This document shows positions 32,512 to 42,269 of a stretch of 64,000 nucleotides of DNA, one piece after another. Source of the stretch: Methylophilus rhizosphaerae. Lineage in GTDB: Bacteria > Pseudomonadota > Gammaproteobacteria > Burkholderiales > Methylophilaceae. The DNA lies in the NCBI RefSeq assembly GCF_900100975.1, contig NZ_FNFX01000002.1, positions 248,001 to 312,000 on the forward strand. Reading direction: 5' to 3'. Numbering within the stretch: position 1 is the stretch's first letter; each line of letters begins with the position of its first letter. The notes under the pieces are model-generated. The model did not search any database, was not told where the DNA came from, and saw nothing but the letters and a program-made list of their open reading frames with translations. The translations under genes and the position numbers were made by a program.

Positions 32512-34806
32512 CTATGCCTGACCTTTCTGCCAGTCCAACTGATCCCAGTGAGTGAGGCGTAACGCATTCAGCAACACCAGCAACGAGCTGGTCGCCATGC
32601 CTAGACCCGCCAACCAGGCAGGCAGCAGGCCCATGATCGCCAAAGGCACACCGGCAGCGTTATACAGCGCTGCCCATAACAAATTCTGTTTTACGATTAG
32701 GATGGTTTTCTTACAGTGCGAAATGAGCGAAACCAGCACTCCGATATCATTGCCCAATACCACCATATCGGCCTGTGCCTGCGTCAAAGGGACGCCGGTA
32801 CCCATTGCAATAGAAGTATGCGCTGCTGCAATGACAGGGCCGTCATTCAAACCATCACCGACCATTAAAACTTTCCGCCCCTGTTGTTGCAGCAACTTAA
32901 CGTGCTGCAGCTTATCTTCTGCTTTTTGTAAACCTGACGCATTGGCAATGCCCAATTGTGCGGCCAGATTTTTTACCGGCGCTATTCTATCACCAGATAA
33001 CAGTTGAATATCAAGCCCTTGTGAAATTAATTGCGAAATGGCTGCTTTGGCATGCGGCTTCACTTGCTCTGACAAAGTCAGGCGTGCCAGCATGGTTGCC
33101 CCGGTGGTTAAATACACCTGGCGCAAGGCTTCAGTCTCGGGTTCGTTGGTAATGCCGCAGAACCGGGCATTACCGATTTTTACCTCTATCGCATCGCCTG
33201 ACTGGGTGGTAAACGTGGCAGACGTGCCGCCACCGACTACCTCCTGCCAGTGCTGCATGGGCAACTGGTCACTGCCATCCTGCTGCAAGGCAAACCCATG
33301 CAAAGCCTTGGCAACGGGGTGCAGGGAGTCACGCGTGATGGTTGCCAGCATATCCAGTAACAGGGTACTTCCCCAGTCCGGATGCGCTTCCGCCAACTCC
33401 ACCTGCTGCAGGTTCTCGGTCAGGGTGCCGGTTTTATCAAACACAATGGTATCGACTTCACTGATGGCCTGGATGGCCTGCAAGCGGCGGATGAGTACCC
33501 CACCTTTGGCAAAGGTCCCGGCACTGGCGAGCATGGCTGCCGGCGTGGCCAGCGACAGCGCGCACGGGCAAGTCACCACGAGAACAGCCACCGCAGACAT
33601 CACCGCTTTAGCCGGATCTGTACTCCACCAGTACAGTACGGCCACAATCGCCGCCAGCAGCACCCCCCACAGGAATGGTTGCGCGACCTTGTCGGCCAGC
33701 AAGGCAATGCCCGGTTTTTCTGTCGAGGCAGACGCCATCAGGTTGACCAGGGCATGGTATTGTGTGCCCTCGCCCACCTGCTCTACCTGCATTTCAATCG
33801 CCGAAGTCAAATTACCGGAACCGGCAATCACCTTAGTACCCGCCGCTTTCATGACTGGATCCGATTCACCGGTCAGCATGGATTCATCAGCACTGGTATT
33901 GCCGTTAACTACTTTACCATCAGCGGCAAACACTTCACCCGGCCGTACAAACAGGATATCGCCGACGTTGATATTGCTGGCCGCAATCTGCACCCATTCG
34001 CCTGCATCGTTTTTCTTGAGCACTGCATGCGGCAAGCGGCGCATCATGTTTTCCAGCGCCCCTGCCGTGCGGTTACGCAATTTCACATCCAGCCAGCGCC
34101 CGATCAGTAAAAAGCTGACAAACATGGTGAGCGAATCATAGTAAACCGTGTCACCCCACCAGCCACCAGGCGCAAAAGTCGCCAATGCGCTCATAATAAA
34201 GGCGACCATAATGCCCAGTGCGACCGGCACATCCATGCCCAACTGACGCTGTTTGAGACTGGACCAGGCTTGAGACAGGAAAGGGGTTGCTGAAAACAGC
34301 ATCACCGGTAAAGTCAGCACCCAGGAAGCCCATTTCAGGAGTTGCACCATATCTGCCGTCATGTCATTGCTGCCAGTCAGGTAGGTCGGATAGGCATACA
34401 TCATGACTTGCATCATGCAGAATACCGCAACCACCAATCGCCACAGCATCTTGCGCTGCTGCACGGTTCTGTCGGTGATGGCATTGTATTCGGTGACAGG
34501 CAGGGCCGGATAACCAATCTCGTTCAGATTAGCGAACCATTTCGAGGGGGAAGTTTTTTGCGCATCCCAAACGATACGAACGCGTTTGGAAGCAGCACTG
34601 GCATACACGGCAAGGACGCCGGCATGCTGTTTAAGGGATTGTTCAATGCGTCCGCTACACGCAGCACAATGCATGCTATCGACCCAGACATGTGATGTCC
34701 ATACCGAGGAAGTCGTTGTTTCACGCTGGCTAAAACGCTCCCATTCAGACTGGATATCTAAACCCAGCCAGGGATTTGCACTGCTCACTGCGCGGGGTTC
34801 TGCCAT
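32512..34806 (-). CDS. ccoI: Copper-exporting P1B-type ATPase CcoI/FixI
   Basis: P-type ATPase of about 764 residues that moves copper to the periplasm for cbb3 assembly. It has an N-terminal heavy-metal domain with MHCAACSGR (CxxC); the phosphorylation motif DKTGTLTE; the transmembrane metal site CPC in VTCPCALSLATPAA; TGES for dephosphorylation; and GDGLNDGPVI in the nucleotide domain. About eight transmembrane helices. The start is uncertain: ATGs at 34839, 34821 and 34806 share the frame and none has a clear Shine-Dalgarno. A TATAAT lies just at the 34839 start, which makes that one unlikely. Upstream DNA is very AT-rich. It is followed by ccoS. Confidence 0.94.
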   Translation of the reverse strand: MAEPRAVSSANPWLGLDIQSEWERFSQRETTTSSVWTSHVWVDSMHCAACSGRIEQSLKQHAGVLAVYASAASKRVRIVWDAQKTSPSKWFANLNEIGYPALPVTEYNAITDRTVQQRKMLWRLVVAVFCMMQVMMYAYPTYLTGSNDMTADMVQLLKWASWVLTLPVMLFSATPFLSQAWSSLKQRQLGMDVPVALGIMVAFIMSALATFAPGGWWGDTVYYDSLTMFVSFLLIGRWLDVKLRNRTAGALENMMRRLPHAVLKKNDAGEWVQIAASNINVGDILFVRPGEVFAADGKVVNGNTSADESMLTGESDPVMKAAGTKVIAGSGNLTSAIEMQVEQVGEGTQYHALVNLMASASTEKPGIALLADKVAQPFLWGVLLAAIVAVLYWWSTDPAKAVMSAVAVLVVTCPCALSLATPAAMLASAGTFAKGGVLIRRLQAIQAISEVDTIVFDKTGTLTENLQQVELAEAHPDWGSTLLLDMLATITRDSLHPVAKALHGFALQQDGSDQLPMQHWQEVVGGGTSATFTTQSGDAIEVKIGNARFCGITNEPETEALRQVYLTTGATMLARLTLSEQVKPHAKAAISQLISQGLDIQLLSGDRIAPVKNLAAQLGIANASGLQKAEDKLQHVKLLQQQGRKVLMVGDGLNDGPVIAAAHTSIAMGTGVPLTQAQADMVVLGNDIGVLVSLISHCKKTILIVKQNLLWAALYNAAGVPLAIMGLLPAWLAGLGMATSSLLVLLNALRLTHWDQLDWQKGQA

Positions 34807-35020
34807 TGCAATACGGACCATTCGTGAAACATTATACAATTTTATATTATATGATTAGATATAATATAAATCAAGACCTTAGCTGCTTTTCCAGGCTAAT
34901 ATTAAAGCGGGAAACGGCTATCAATTCTTTGATTTAGCGCAAAAACAGCATAGAAATATTTAATGCCATCAGACATCCCTCGGACACAGGACAGCCCAGA
35001 AGTATATTTATGACAATATA

Positions 35021-37084
35021 TTATTTTACGCGCATTCCGGGCTGCGCGCCACTGTCAGGTGACAATATATAGGGGCCACCGCGTTCATCACTCGCGGCCA
35101 GCACCATGCCTTCACTCATGCCAAATTTCATCTTGCGCGGGGCAAGGTTCGCCACCATCACGGTTAAACGGCCAACCAGCGTGGCCGGATCATAGGCGGA
35201 CTTGATGCCGGCAAATATCTGGCGTGGCTTTTCTTCACCAATATCCAGTAGCAGTTTCAACAGCTTTTCTGCACCTTCCACATGCTCGGCACTGGCAATC
35301 CTGGCAATGCGCAGGTCCACCTTGGCAAAGTCATCAATCGAAATATAGTCGCCCTCTCCTTCTGCCTGGGCACCGACTTTACTTTCAGCTTTTGCTTCAG
35401 CCTTGGCTTCGGTGCTGGCTGGTGCTGTGGCCTGCAGGCTTTCCTTATTGGCTTCAACCATCGCTTCGATCTGCTTGCCTTCCAGGCGGATAATCATATG
35501 GCTATACGGCTGGATTGCTTGTGCACCCAGCCCTTGCGCCACATCAGCCCATTGCAGGGGCTGCACGTTCAGGAACGCTTCTACGGCTGACGCAATATTC
35601 GGTAATACCGGTTTCAGGTAAATGGTCAGCAAACGGAACATTTCCAGCGCATTGCTGCAAATCGTATGCAACTCGGCAGCTTTACTGTCATCTTTTGCCA
35701 CGACCCAAGGCGCCGCTTCCGCCACATAGGCATTGGCCGCATCGGTCAGTTTCATAATGTCACGCAAGGCACGTGCAAAGTCACGCGCCACAAATGCTTC
35801 GGCAATGGCGGGCGCTGCCGTGCGCATCTCGTCGATCACGGCATGTTGTGCAGGAATCAGTTTGTTATCAAACTTTTTGGCGATAAAGCCAGCAGTACGA
35901 CTGGCGATATTGATATATTTACCCACTAGGTCGCTGTTCACGCGCGCAACAAAATCTTCCAGGTTCAGGTCGATATCTTCCATGCTGCCATTCAGTTTGG
36001 CAGCATAGTAATAGCGCAGGTATTCCGGATTCTTGACATGGTCCAGGTAACTGCGTGCCGTGATAAAGGTGCCGCGTGACTTGGACATCTTCTCGCCATT
36101 GACGGTCAGGAAGCCATGCGCAAACACTTGTGTCGGTGTGCGGTGGCCGGAATACGCCAGCGTTGCCGGCCAGAATAAAGCATGGAAATACAGGATATCC
36201 TTGCCGATAAAATGGTACAACTCGGTGGAAGAATCCTTTTTCCAGTATTCGTCAAAGTCCAGGCCAGCCTTGGAACACAAGTTCTTGAAACTGGCCATAT
36301 AGCCAATCGGCGCATCCAGCCAGACGTAGAAGTATTTGCCTGGCGCGTCGGGGATTTCAAACCCGAAATATGGCGCGTCACGCGAAATATCCCAGTCAGA
36401 CAATTTATTCTCACCCGCTTCACCCAGCCATTCGTTCATTTTGTTGGCGGCTTCGGCCTGTAAAGTACCGGAGCGCGTCCAGTCGCGCAGAAAATCCACG
36501 CATTCACTGAGTTTAAAGAAGTAGTGCTCAGTTTCCTTGCGTACGGGCGTCGCACCGGATACCGCAGAATAAGGATTAATCAAATCGGTCGGGCTATAGG
36601 TCGCACCGCAGACTTCACAGTTATCACCATACTGGTCTTTGGCGTGGCATTTCGGACATTCGCCCTTGATAAAGCGGTCCGGCAGGAACATGTTTTTGAC
36701 CGGATCAAAATACTGTTCAATGGTCTTGCTGGCAATTTTGCCATTAGCCTTGAGCGCACGGTAAATATTGCCGGATAGCTGGCGATTTTCTTCCGAATTG
36801 GTGGAATAGTAGTTATCAAACTGCACCAGGAACTCGGCAAAGTCCTGGCTATGTTCAGCATGCACCTTTTCAATCAGCGCTTCCGGTGTGATGCCTTCTT
36901 TTTCCGCACGCAACATGATAGGGGTGCCGTGCGTATCATCCGCACACACGTAATGCACGGTATGTCCCTGCATTTTTTGAAAGCGCACCCAGATATCGGT
37001 TTGGATATATTCCACCAGATGCCCCAAATGAATACTGCCGTTGGCATAAGGCAAGGCGGAAGTCACCAGAATTTTGCGTGTCAT
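35021..37084 (-). CDS. metG: Methionyl-tRNA synthetase MetG
   Basis: 687-residue class I aminoacyl-tRNA synthetase. The HIGH-type motif is [11 protein letters not shown] near residue 18 and the KMSKS loop is [11 protein letters not shown] near 338. The zinc-binding insert is [17 protein letters not shown]. The C-terminal domain (from about 580, [12 protein letters not shown]) is the Arc1p-like tRNA-binding/dimerisation domain. An Ala/Lys/Glu linker (about 555-580) joins it. It charges tRNA(Met). Transcribed alone. Confidence 0.97.
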   Translation of the reverse strand: MTRKILVTSALPYANGSIHLGHLVEYIQTDIWVRFQKMQGHTVHYVCADDTHGTPIMLRAEKEGITPEALIEKVHAEHSQDFAEFLVQFDNYYSTNSEENRQLSGNIYRALKANGKIASKTIEQYFDPVKNMFLPDRFIKGECPKCHAKDQYGDNCEVCGATYSPTDLINPYSAVSGATPVRKETEHYFFKLSECVDFLRDWTRSGTLQAEAANKMNEWLGEAGENKLSDWDISRDAPYFGFEIPDAPGKYFYVWLDAPIGYMASFKNLCSKAGLDFDEYWKKDSSTELYHFIGKDILYFHALFWPATLAYSGHRTPTQVFAHGFLTVNGEKMSKSRGTFITARSYLDHVKNPEYLRYYYAAKLNGSMEDIDLNLEDFVARVNSDLVGKYINIASRTAGFIAKKFDNKLIPAQHAVIDEMRTAAPAIAEAFVARDFARALRDIMKLTDAANAYVAEAAPWVVAKDDSKAAELHTICSNALEMFRLLTIYLKPVLPNIASAVEAFLNVQPLQWADVAQGLGAQAIQPYSHMIIRLEGKQIEAMVEANKESLQATAPASTEAKAEAKAESKVGAQAEGEGDYISIDDFAKVDLRIARIASAEHVEGAEKLLKLLLDIGEEKPRQIFAGIKSAYDPATLVGRLTVMVANLAPRKMKFGMSEGMVLAASDERGGPYILSPDSGAQPGMRVK

Positions 37085-37307
37085 GAAAACAGGACCGGAA
37101 TAAAAAGCGTTATTTTAGCAAACCCGTTGCAATTTCAGCGAATCTTTATATACAACCATTGCAAAGCATTTTAAAAACACACCTGCAGACTAGACCGGAT
37201 AACAACGCGTAATAACACAAAGCAGTTTAGTAATCTGCTCTCCTGAAAACTAAGCAGGCAATCAGGCCACGCAACCCAGGCGCAGCCTTACTGCCCTGAA
37301 GGGCGAA

Positions 37308-37766
37308 TTAGCCTTTAGGAATCAGGACCGCACTCACGGTATGAATCACACCATTATCAGCATTGATTTCATCACCAACCACTTTCACATTATTCACCTT
37401 CACGCCCTCACTCACCGACAATTGCAAATCAGCACCTTCTAACGATTTCACCTTACCGGCAGCCACATCCGCCTGAGTAATTTTGCCGGGGTAGACATGA
37501 TAGGAAAGTATTTTCTTGAGTTCATCACCGTTAGCCATCAGCGCTTTCAACCTGGCTTTAGGCAGCTTTGCAAAAGCAGCATCGTCGGGTGCAAACACAG
37601 TCATGGGGCCAGCACCATTCAATGTGCTTTCCAGGCCAGCAACTTTTACAGCCTTTAAAAAGGTTTTAAAGCTACCATCCTGCTCAGCGGTTTGCAGCAA
37701 GGTGTCTGCGCTGGCGTGGTTGGTAAAGCTAAGCGCTAAAAAAGTCAATGCAACTAATTTGTTCAT
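37308..37766 (-). CDS. Secreted fasciclin (FAS1) domain protein
   Basis: 152-residue protein: a signal peptide (MNKLVALTFLALSFTNHASA, cleavage about residue 20) and one FAS1 domain. H1 and H2 motifs of the family are visible as MTVFAPDDAAFAKLP and, near the end, NGVIHTVSAVLIPKG. Such proteins are exported and tied to adhesion or surface stability; the partner is unknown. GGAGAAC lies before the ATG. It may relate to the adhesion theme of the window, but no linkage is shown. Confidence 0.9.
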   Translation of the reverse strand: MNKLVALTFLALSFTNHASADTLLQTAEQDGSFKTFLKAVKVAGLESTLNGAGPMTVFAPDDAAFAKLPKARLKALMANGDELKKILSYHVYPGKITQADVAAGKVKSLEGADLQLSVSEGVKVNNVKVVGDEINADNGVIHTVSAVLIPKG

Positions 37767-38001
37767 GTGTGTTCTCCAGATAAGTTAGAACCGAGACTTT
37801 GTGAGCTGGCACTGTCGTCGATGTGCTTACCTTATCAACCCACCCTTACGCGTAACTTACGTACATCCGCCCAAGCTTACAGCAAGCTGAACATACGCTT
37901 TTTATGCATGAACCATGAACGTAGTAGATTAAAACATTCATAAACCCGTCATGCAGGCTTGGCAAGATAGCGCAACCCTTCCGTTTGGAGCGTAGTGACC
38001 G

Positions 38002-39000
38002 ATGTTGATTGTGACTGACACCTTCCAGCAAACCAATGGCGTTTCGACCACATATAAAAACCTGCGCCGTATCGCGAAATCACGTAACATCCGCTTCCAG
38101 GTGCTGCATCCCAGTTTATATCGCTGGATGCCACTACCGTTTTACCCGGAGATCCAGCTCAACCTGCAACCCTGCCGCCTGTGGCGCACCCTTAACCGCA
38201 TGCAACCGTCGCAACTGCATATTGCGACCGAAGGCCTGATGGGCCTGGTCGCGCGCAGCTGGTGCAAACTGCATCACAAACCCTATACCACCTCTTACCA
38301 CACACGCTTTCCTGAATACCTGGCACTGATGTGGCATATCCCGGCACGCTGGACTTATGCTTATTTACGCTGGTTTCATCACGGCGCACTATCCACCTTT
38401 GTGACCACAGAGAGCATGCGCCAGACACTGCTGAACCAGGACTTCCGCAACCTGGTGATCTGGTCGCGCGGTGTATCCGAGCAGCTAATCAGCCCAGTCG
38501 TAGAAACTGCGCCCGCGCACAAATTGCGCGTACTGAATGTTGGTCGCGTCAGCAAAGAGAAAAACCTGGATGCGCTATGCACCTACCAGGATACATTTGA
38601 CATCACCCTCGTAGGTAACGGCCCTTATTTAAATGAATTGAAGCAGAAATATCCGCGCGTCCACTTTGCCGGCTACCAGTATGGCCAGGCACTGGCCGAA
38701 CTCTACGCCAGCCATGATGTGTTCGCCTTCCCTTCGCGCACCGACACCTTTGGCATCGTCATGATAGAAGCCATGTGTAACGGTTTGCCGGTGGCCGCCT
38801 TTGATGTCACTGGCCCCAGGGATGTGGTCGAACCCGGATTTTCCGGCGCATTGCACCACGACCTAAAAGAAGCGATCCTACACTGCCAGGTGCTGGACAA
38901 ACAGGCCATCCGCCAGAAAGCCCGCAGTCAGTGGACCTGGTCACACTGTTTCGACACCTTTTACCAGCACTACCCCAAATCCGGCAGGCAAACGGTCTAG
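38002..39000 (+). CDS. Glycosyltransferase family 4-like protein
   Basis: 332-residue GT-B glycosyltransferase. The N-terminal Rossmann domain opens MLIVTDTFQQTNGVSTTY, the usual DTF/NGVS start of GT4 mannosyl- and glycolipid transferases (MgtA/SqdX-like). The C-terminal donor domain has LNVGRVSKEKNLDAL and SRTDTFGIVMIEAMCNGLPVA, the EX7E region with Asp in place of the first Glu. It is cytoplasmic or peripheral. Donor and acceptor are unknown; a glycolipid or phosphatidylinositol mannoside-type product is possible. It lies upstream of mrp with a 90-base gap and no obvious functional link. Confidence 0.88.
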   Translation: MLIVTDTFQQTNGVSTTYKNLRRIAKSRNIRFQVLHPSLYRWMPLPFYPEIQLNLQPCRLWRTLNRMQPSQLHIATEGLMGLVARSWCKLHHKPYTTSYHTRFPEYLALMWHIPARWTYAYLRWFHHGALSTFVTTESMRQTLLNQDFRNLVIWSRGVSEQLISPVVETAPAHKLRVLNVGRVSKEKNLDALCTYQDTFDITLVGNGPYLNELKQKYPRVHFAGYQYGQALAELYASHDVFAFPSRTDTFGIVMIEAMCNGLPVAAFDVTGPRDVVEPGFSGALHHDLKEAILHCQVLDKQAIRQKARSQWTWSHCFDTFYQHYPKSGRQTV

Positions 39001-39090
39001 CACTTCATGTAATATGCCGCATGACGAACGCATGGCGATGCGGTAAAATACCCGATCTGATTAGTCAGGCATTACCGCAGGAACCCAGGC

Positions 39091-40179
39091 ATGGCCATCA
39101 CTGAATTACTCATTCAAAGCACCTTAAAACTTTGCATAGACCCCAACACTGGTAAAGACTTTATCAGTGGCAAATCCATCAAGAACATCCAGATCACAGG
39201 CAATGATGTCAGCCTGGAGGTCGTGCTGGGTTATCCGGCACAAACGCAGCTGGATGTGATCCGCCAGAAGGTGGCAGATGCACTCAGAAGCATAGATGGC
39301 ATAGGCAATATTACGGTCAACGCCGGTTGCCGCATCGTCGCACACAGCGTGCAGCGCGGCGTCAACTTGCTGCCCAATGTGAAAAACGTGATTGCCGTTG
39401 CTTCCGGCAAAGGCGGCGTAGGCAAATCCACCACCTCAGTCAACCTGGCATTGGCATTGGCCGCCGAAGGTGCCAATGTCGGCCTGCTCGATGCCGATAT
39501 CTATGGCCCCAGCCAGCCGCAGATGCTGGGCATTTCCGGCCGACCGGATAGTGCCGATGGCAAAAGCATAGAACCCATGCGTGCGCACGGCATCCAGGCC
39601 ATGAGCATCGGTTTCCTGGTCGATACCGACACACCCATGGTCTGGCGTGGCCCCATGGTCACCGGTGCACTGGAGCAATTATTACGCGATACGCGCTGGC
39701 AGGATCTGGATTACCTGGTGATAGACCTGCCACCCGGCACCGGCGATATCCAGCTCACCCTGGCGCAGAAAATTCCGGTGACGGGTGCGATTATTGTCAC
39801 CACCCCGCAAGACATCGCCCTGCTCGATGCACGCAAAGGCCTGAAAATGTTTGAGAAAGTCGGCATCCCTATCCTCGGCATTGTCGAAAACATGAGCACG
39901 CACATCTGCTCCAACTGTGGTCACGAAGAACATATTTTCGGTGCGGGCGGCGGTGCAGTGATGGCCCATGACTACAACGTGGATTTACTGGGCAGCCTGC
40001 CGCTGGATATCAATATCCGCATGCAGGCCGATGGCGGACAGCCAACCGTGGTTGCATCACCAGACAGCCCCATCTCCAGAACCTACAAGGAAATCGCACG
40101 TAAAGCCGCCAGCAAGATTGCCATTGCCAGCCTGGACCACAGTGCCAAATTTCCTAATATCGTGATACAGAAAACCTGA
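39091..40179 (+). CDS. apbC: Iron-sulfur carrier protein Mrp/ApbC
   Basis: 362-residue P-loop NTPase that binds and passes on 4Fe-4S clusters. An N-terminal MIP18/DUF59 domain (about 5-85) is followed by the deviant Walker A VASGKGGVGKSTTSVNL (about 103-119). LDADIYGPSQP and DLPPGTGD are family signatures, and the CxxC is HICSNCG near the C-terminus, the cluster-bridging pair. AGGAA lies about 7 bases upstream of the start. Confidence 0.95.
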   Translation: MAITELLIQSTLKLCIDPNTGKDFISGKSIKNIQITGNDVSLEVVLGYPAQTQLDVIRQKVADALRSIDGIGNITVNAGCRIVAHSVQRGVNLLPNVKNVIAVASGKGGVGKSTTSVNLALALAAEGANVGLLDADIYGPSQPQMLGISGRPDSADGKSIEPMRAHGIQAMSIGFLVDTDTPMVWRGPMVTGALEQLLRDTRWQDLDYLVIDLPPGTGDIQLTLAQKIPVTGAIIVTTPQDIALLDARKGLKMFEKVGIPILGIVENMSTHICSNCGHEEHIFGAGGGAVMAHDYNVDLLGSLPLDINIRMQADGGQPTVVASPDSPISRTYKEIARKAASKIAIASLDHSAKFPNIVIQKT

Positions 40180-40291
40180 CCTCTCAAAAGAAAGATCAAC
40201 CTGCACCCACCGGCTACCATCAGGTGCCCATTTTTTATGCCATTGACCCGCTTGTTACGGCGACTGGATATATCACAGTACTTTGATGGCT

Positions 40292-41581
40292 TTAAATGTC
40301 AGGAAAATCTTTCCTGACCGCCAGATAAACAGACTCTTTTAAGCCAGCCTCATCCGCAAATTCTTTCCATTTCAATAGGGCAGCCTGCACTTGGTCAATG
40401 ATGGCACGTGCATCAGGCACCTGAAACCTGTCGGCAACAGCCATCAGGTCACGTTTATTTATGTCTTTAAACTTACCATTGACAGACATCAAGTGCTGGA
40501 ATGTCCACGCCCCTGCAGGATTATAGGCATGCGTCACATCATAAGCGGGCGCCAGTTCCCACTGCCCATGCTGCTTCAATAAAAATGAAAAATTCTTGGT
40601 ATGGTCGTCGCAATTTGCTGCCAGCACATTAAAAACCATTCTTCTAAAAGCCTCGCTTAAATGGTTGCGCATACCCAAACTCAACATCGTCAGAAAATAC
40701 TGGCTATAGTCGTGTGTTGCTCTTTGCTTGTAATCCAGGTGATTCATCGCGCACAAGGTCTGAATGTGATGTTTGATATTGCCATCACGATCGAAGCGCT
40801 TTGTCATAAAATGCGCCCGCCCGTTCTCCTCCAGCAGAGCACTTTCTGACATATAAATACCAGCTGCCCGTGCCATAAGATAATACGCATATTCAATTCG
40901 GCCATAATCCGAGCCCGTGCCAAGCTCATTATCCTTGCCAACGCCATCCAGTTTTAACAACCAGTGCTCAAACCCGCCTGCTACGGGTAACTGCCCCGAC
41001 CTGATTGCCCCGGTTTCCCGATTCCACGCGATCACGGCTTTCGCCCGCGCGCCCCCTGCAGAAGTGCCCACCTGGATAATGTTCAGAATTGCGGCTTCGG
41101 TTTCCTCGTCTCCCTCAAACTTGCCTGCCAATGCGTTTCTCGAGCCTTCCACCAATTGAGAAATCTCAACTGCGGAAGCTGCTTTATTGTTTTTAGGTGA
41201 CCGTGCCGGTTTAAACTCCAATGCCCCCATGCTGCGGTTTGCCATATAAGCCAAACGGTCAAGAGACGTAATAGCCTCTTTTGCAACACCCTGCTTTGCC
41301 AGGTAGGCATCAATTAAAGCGTTACCAAAATCATCCGGCAAGGCATCAGCCAGCATCGCCGGCAATCTTTTAAAGGTCAGTTCGGGAAGGTGGGGGAAAA
41401 TATAGATATTAGCTCTATCATTCAGCGGCATATGCAATGGCGCAATCTCAATCCTTTTCTGACGCCATTTAGCCTCATACTCAAATGCATAATATCCAGA
41501 TCCGGGGTCTAATGCCACGGCACCAATCGTATCTCCCCATAACTTCACCTCAATGACATTGACGGGTTTATACATATTCAA
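40292..41581 (-). CDS. hipA: HipA-family toxin kinase
   Basis: 429-residue Ser/Thr kinase of the HipA toxin family. N-terminal couple_hipA region (about 1-110, with LPDDFGNALIDAYL), phosphate-binding region with GTSAGGARAKAV near residue 170, and catalytic stretch NCDDHTKNFSFLL near residue 320, which carries the catalytic Asp and Asn. YDVTHAYNP is the metal-site motif. E. coli HipA (440 residues) phosphorylates glutamyl-tRNA synthetase and induces persistence. The target here is not known. Its start overlaps the hipB stop in ATGA, so the two are coupled. Confidence 0.93.
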   Translation of the reverse strand: MNMYKPVNVIEVKLWGDTIGAVALDPGSGYYAFEYEAKWRQKRIEIAPLHMPLNDRANIYIFPHLPELTFKRLPAMLADALPDDFGNALIDAYLAKQGVAKEAITSLDRLAYMANRSMGALEFKPARSPKNNKAASAVEISQLVEGSRNALAGKFEGDEETEAAILNIIQVGTSAGGARAKAVIAWNRETGAIRSGQLPVAGGFEHWLLKLDGVGKDNELGTGSDYGRIEYAYYLMARAAGIYMSESALLEENGRAHFMTKRFDRDGNIKHHIQTLCAMNHLDYKQRATHDYSQYFLTMLSLGMRNHLSEAFRRMVFNVLAANCDDHTKNFSFLLKQHGQWELAPAYDVTHAYNPAGAWTFQHLMSVNGKFKDINKRDLMAVADRFQVPDARAIIDQVQAALLKWKEFADEAGLKESVYLAVRKDFPDI

Positions 41582-41898
41582 CCTTTAGCATTTCTTGGCC
41601 GAAAAACATTACGCCTGGGCGCTTCTTCCCGTTGAGCCCTCAAGAGACGCATAGGGCTCACCGCCACTTGCGGCGCCAGCAAGTGTAACCAGTCTTCACG
41701 CCCCAAAGCCCTGACCACCTTCACCACAGACTTCAATGAGGAGCCGCGTCCGTTCTCCAGGTTCATGACAGCGCCCAGGCTGATATTAGCCTTGCCTGCC
41801 AATTCTTTCTGGTCCAACCCGGCCTGGATTCTCATCTGCCGGAACTGCTCACCCAGCGCCTTCTCCACTTCTTCTGTCGATTTAATTAAATTATCCAT
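41578..41898 (-). CDS. hipB: HipB-family antitoxin, XRE-type regulator
   Basis: 106-residue antitoxin with a Cro/CI-type helix-turn-helix (about 14-70, GLDQKELAGKANISLGAVMNLENGRG) and a C-terminal tail of basic and Pro-containing sequence (about 75-106). HipB neutralises HipA and represses their shared operon. Operators should lie in the very AT-rich 150 bases upstream. The order antitoxin-toxin with a 4-base overlap is standard. Confidence 0.92.
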   Translation of the reverse strand: MDNLIKSTEEVEKALGEQFRQMRIQAGLDQKELAGKANISLGAVMNLENGRGSSLKSVVKVVRALGREDWLHLLAPQVAVSPMRLLRAQREEAPRRNVFRPRNAKG

Positions 41899-42224
41899 AA
41901 TAATGAGTTACTTATAATAATAGTCATTATTAAATCATATTTATGTATTTATTAATACATTTTTAATTTATACATATTATTGAATAAATAGAAATTAATA
42001 AATAATAAATATATTTTTATGTATTTATTAAGAATAAGATGATTAAAAGCATAGAAGCCTCATAACTAGCCCGAAAATATCAAACGTTTTTTGTTGCAGC
42101 GGAGGATGCGCAAGCATCACTCAAATCGTGCATTATCAAAATTAATCAACAGAAAAGCTCTCCATTATTGAAGCACCTTCTGCTGTGTACACCTACCCAT
42201 GGGTGGATGTACACAGACAAGCAT
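41899..42224. other. AT-rich intergenic region, hipBA control region
   Basis: The first 150 bases upstream of hipB are almost pure A/T. A 15-base direct repeat, TTATGTATTTATTAA, occurs at 41941-41955 and 42017-42031, 76 bases apart. They are good candidates for HipB operators or bent promoter DNA. No gene is seen. Beyond 42060 composition returns to normal; the palindrome at 42184-42215 is listed separately. Confidence 0.55.
42184..42215. repeat. 32-base near-perfect palindrome
   Basis: TGTGTACA-CCT-ACCCA is followed without a loop by TGGGT-GGA-TGTACACA. As RNA, the two 16-base halves pair with one C/A mismatch and one G-U pair. It lies just beyond the adhesin terminator, so it could be an extra 3' hairpin or an operator. 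Confidence 0.55.
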
Positions 42225-42253
42225 AAAAAAAGGCGACCCGCAGGCCGCCTTTT
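42225..42253 (-). terminator. Rho-independent terminator of the adhesin gene
   Basis: On the minus strand AAAAGGCG pairs with CGCCTTTT around a 10-base loop and runs into a T-tract. It begins 17 bases after the adhesin stop codon. Confidence 0.75.
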
Positions 42254-42269
42254 GAACATCAATACACTA

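Noticed and set aside
40200-40240. Possible terminator between apbC and hipA
   Set aside because: There is a TTTTTT run, but the stem before it (GCACC/GGTGC) is short with a long loop, so I cannot call it.
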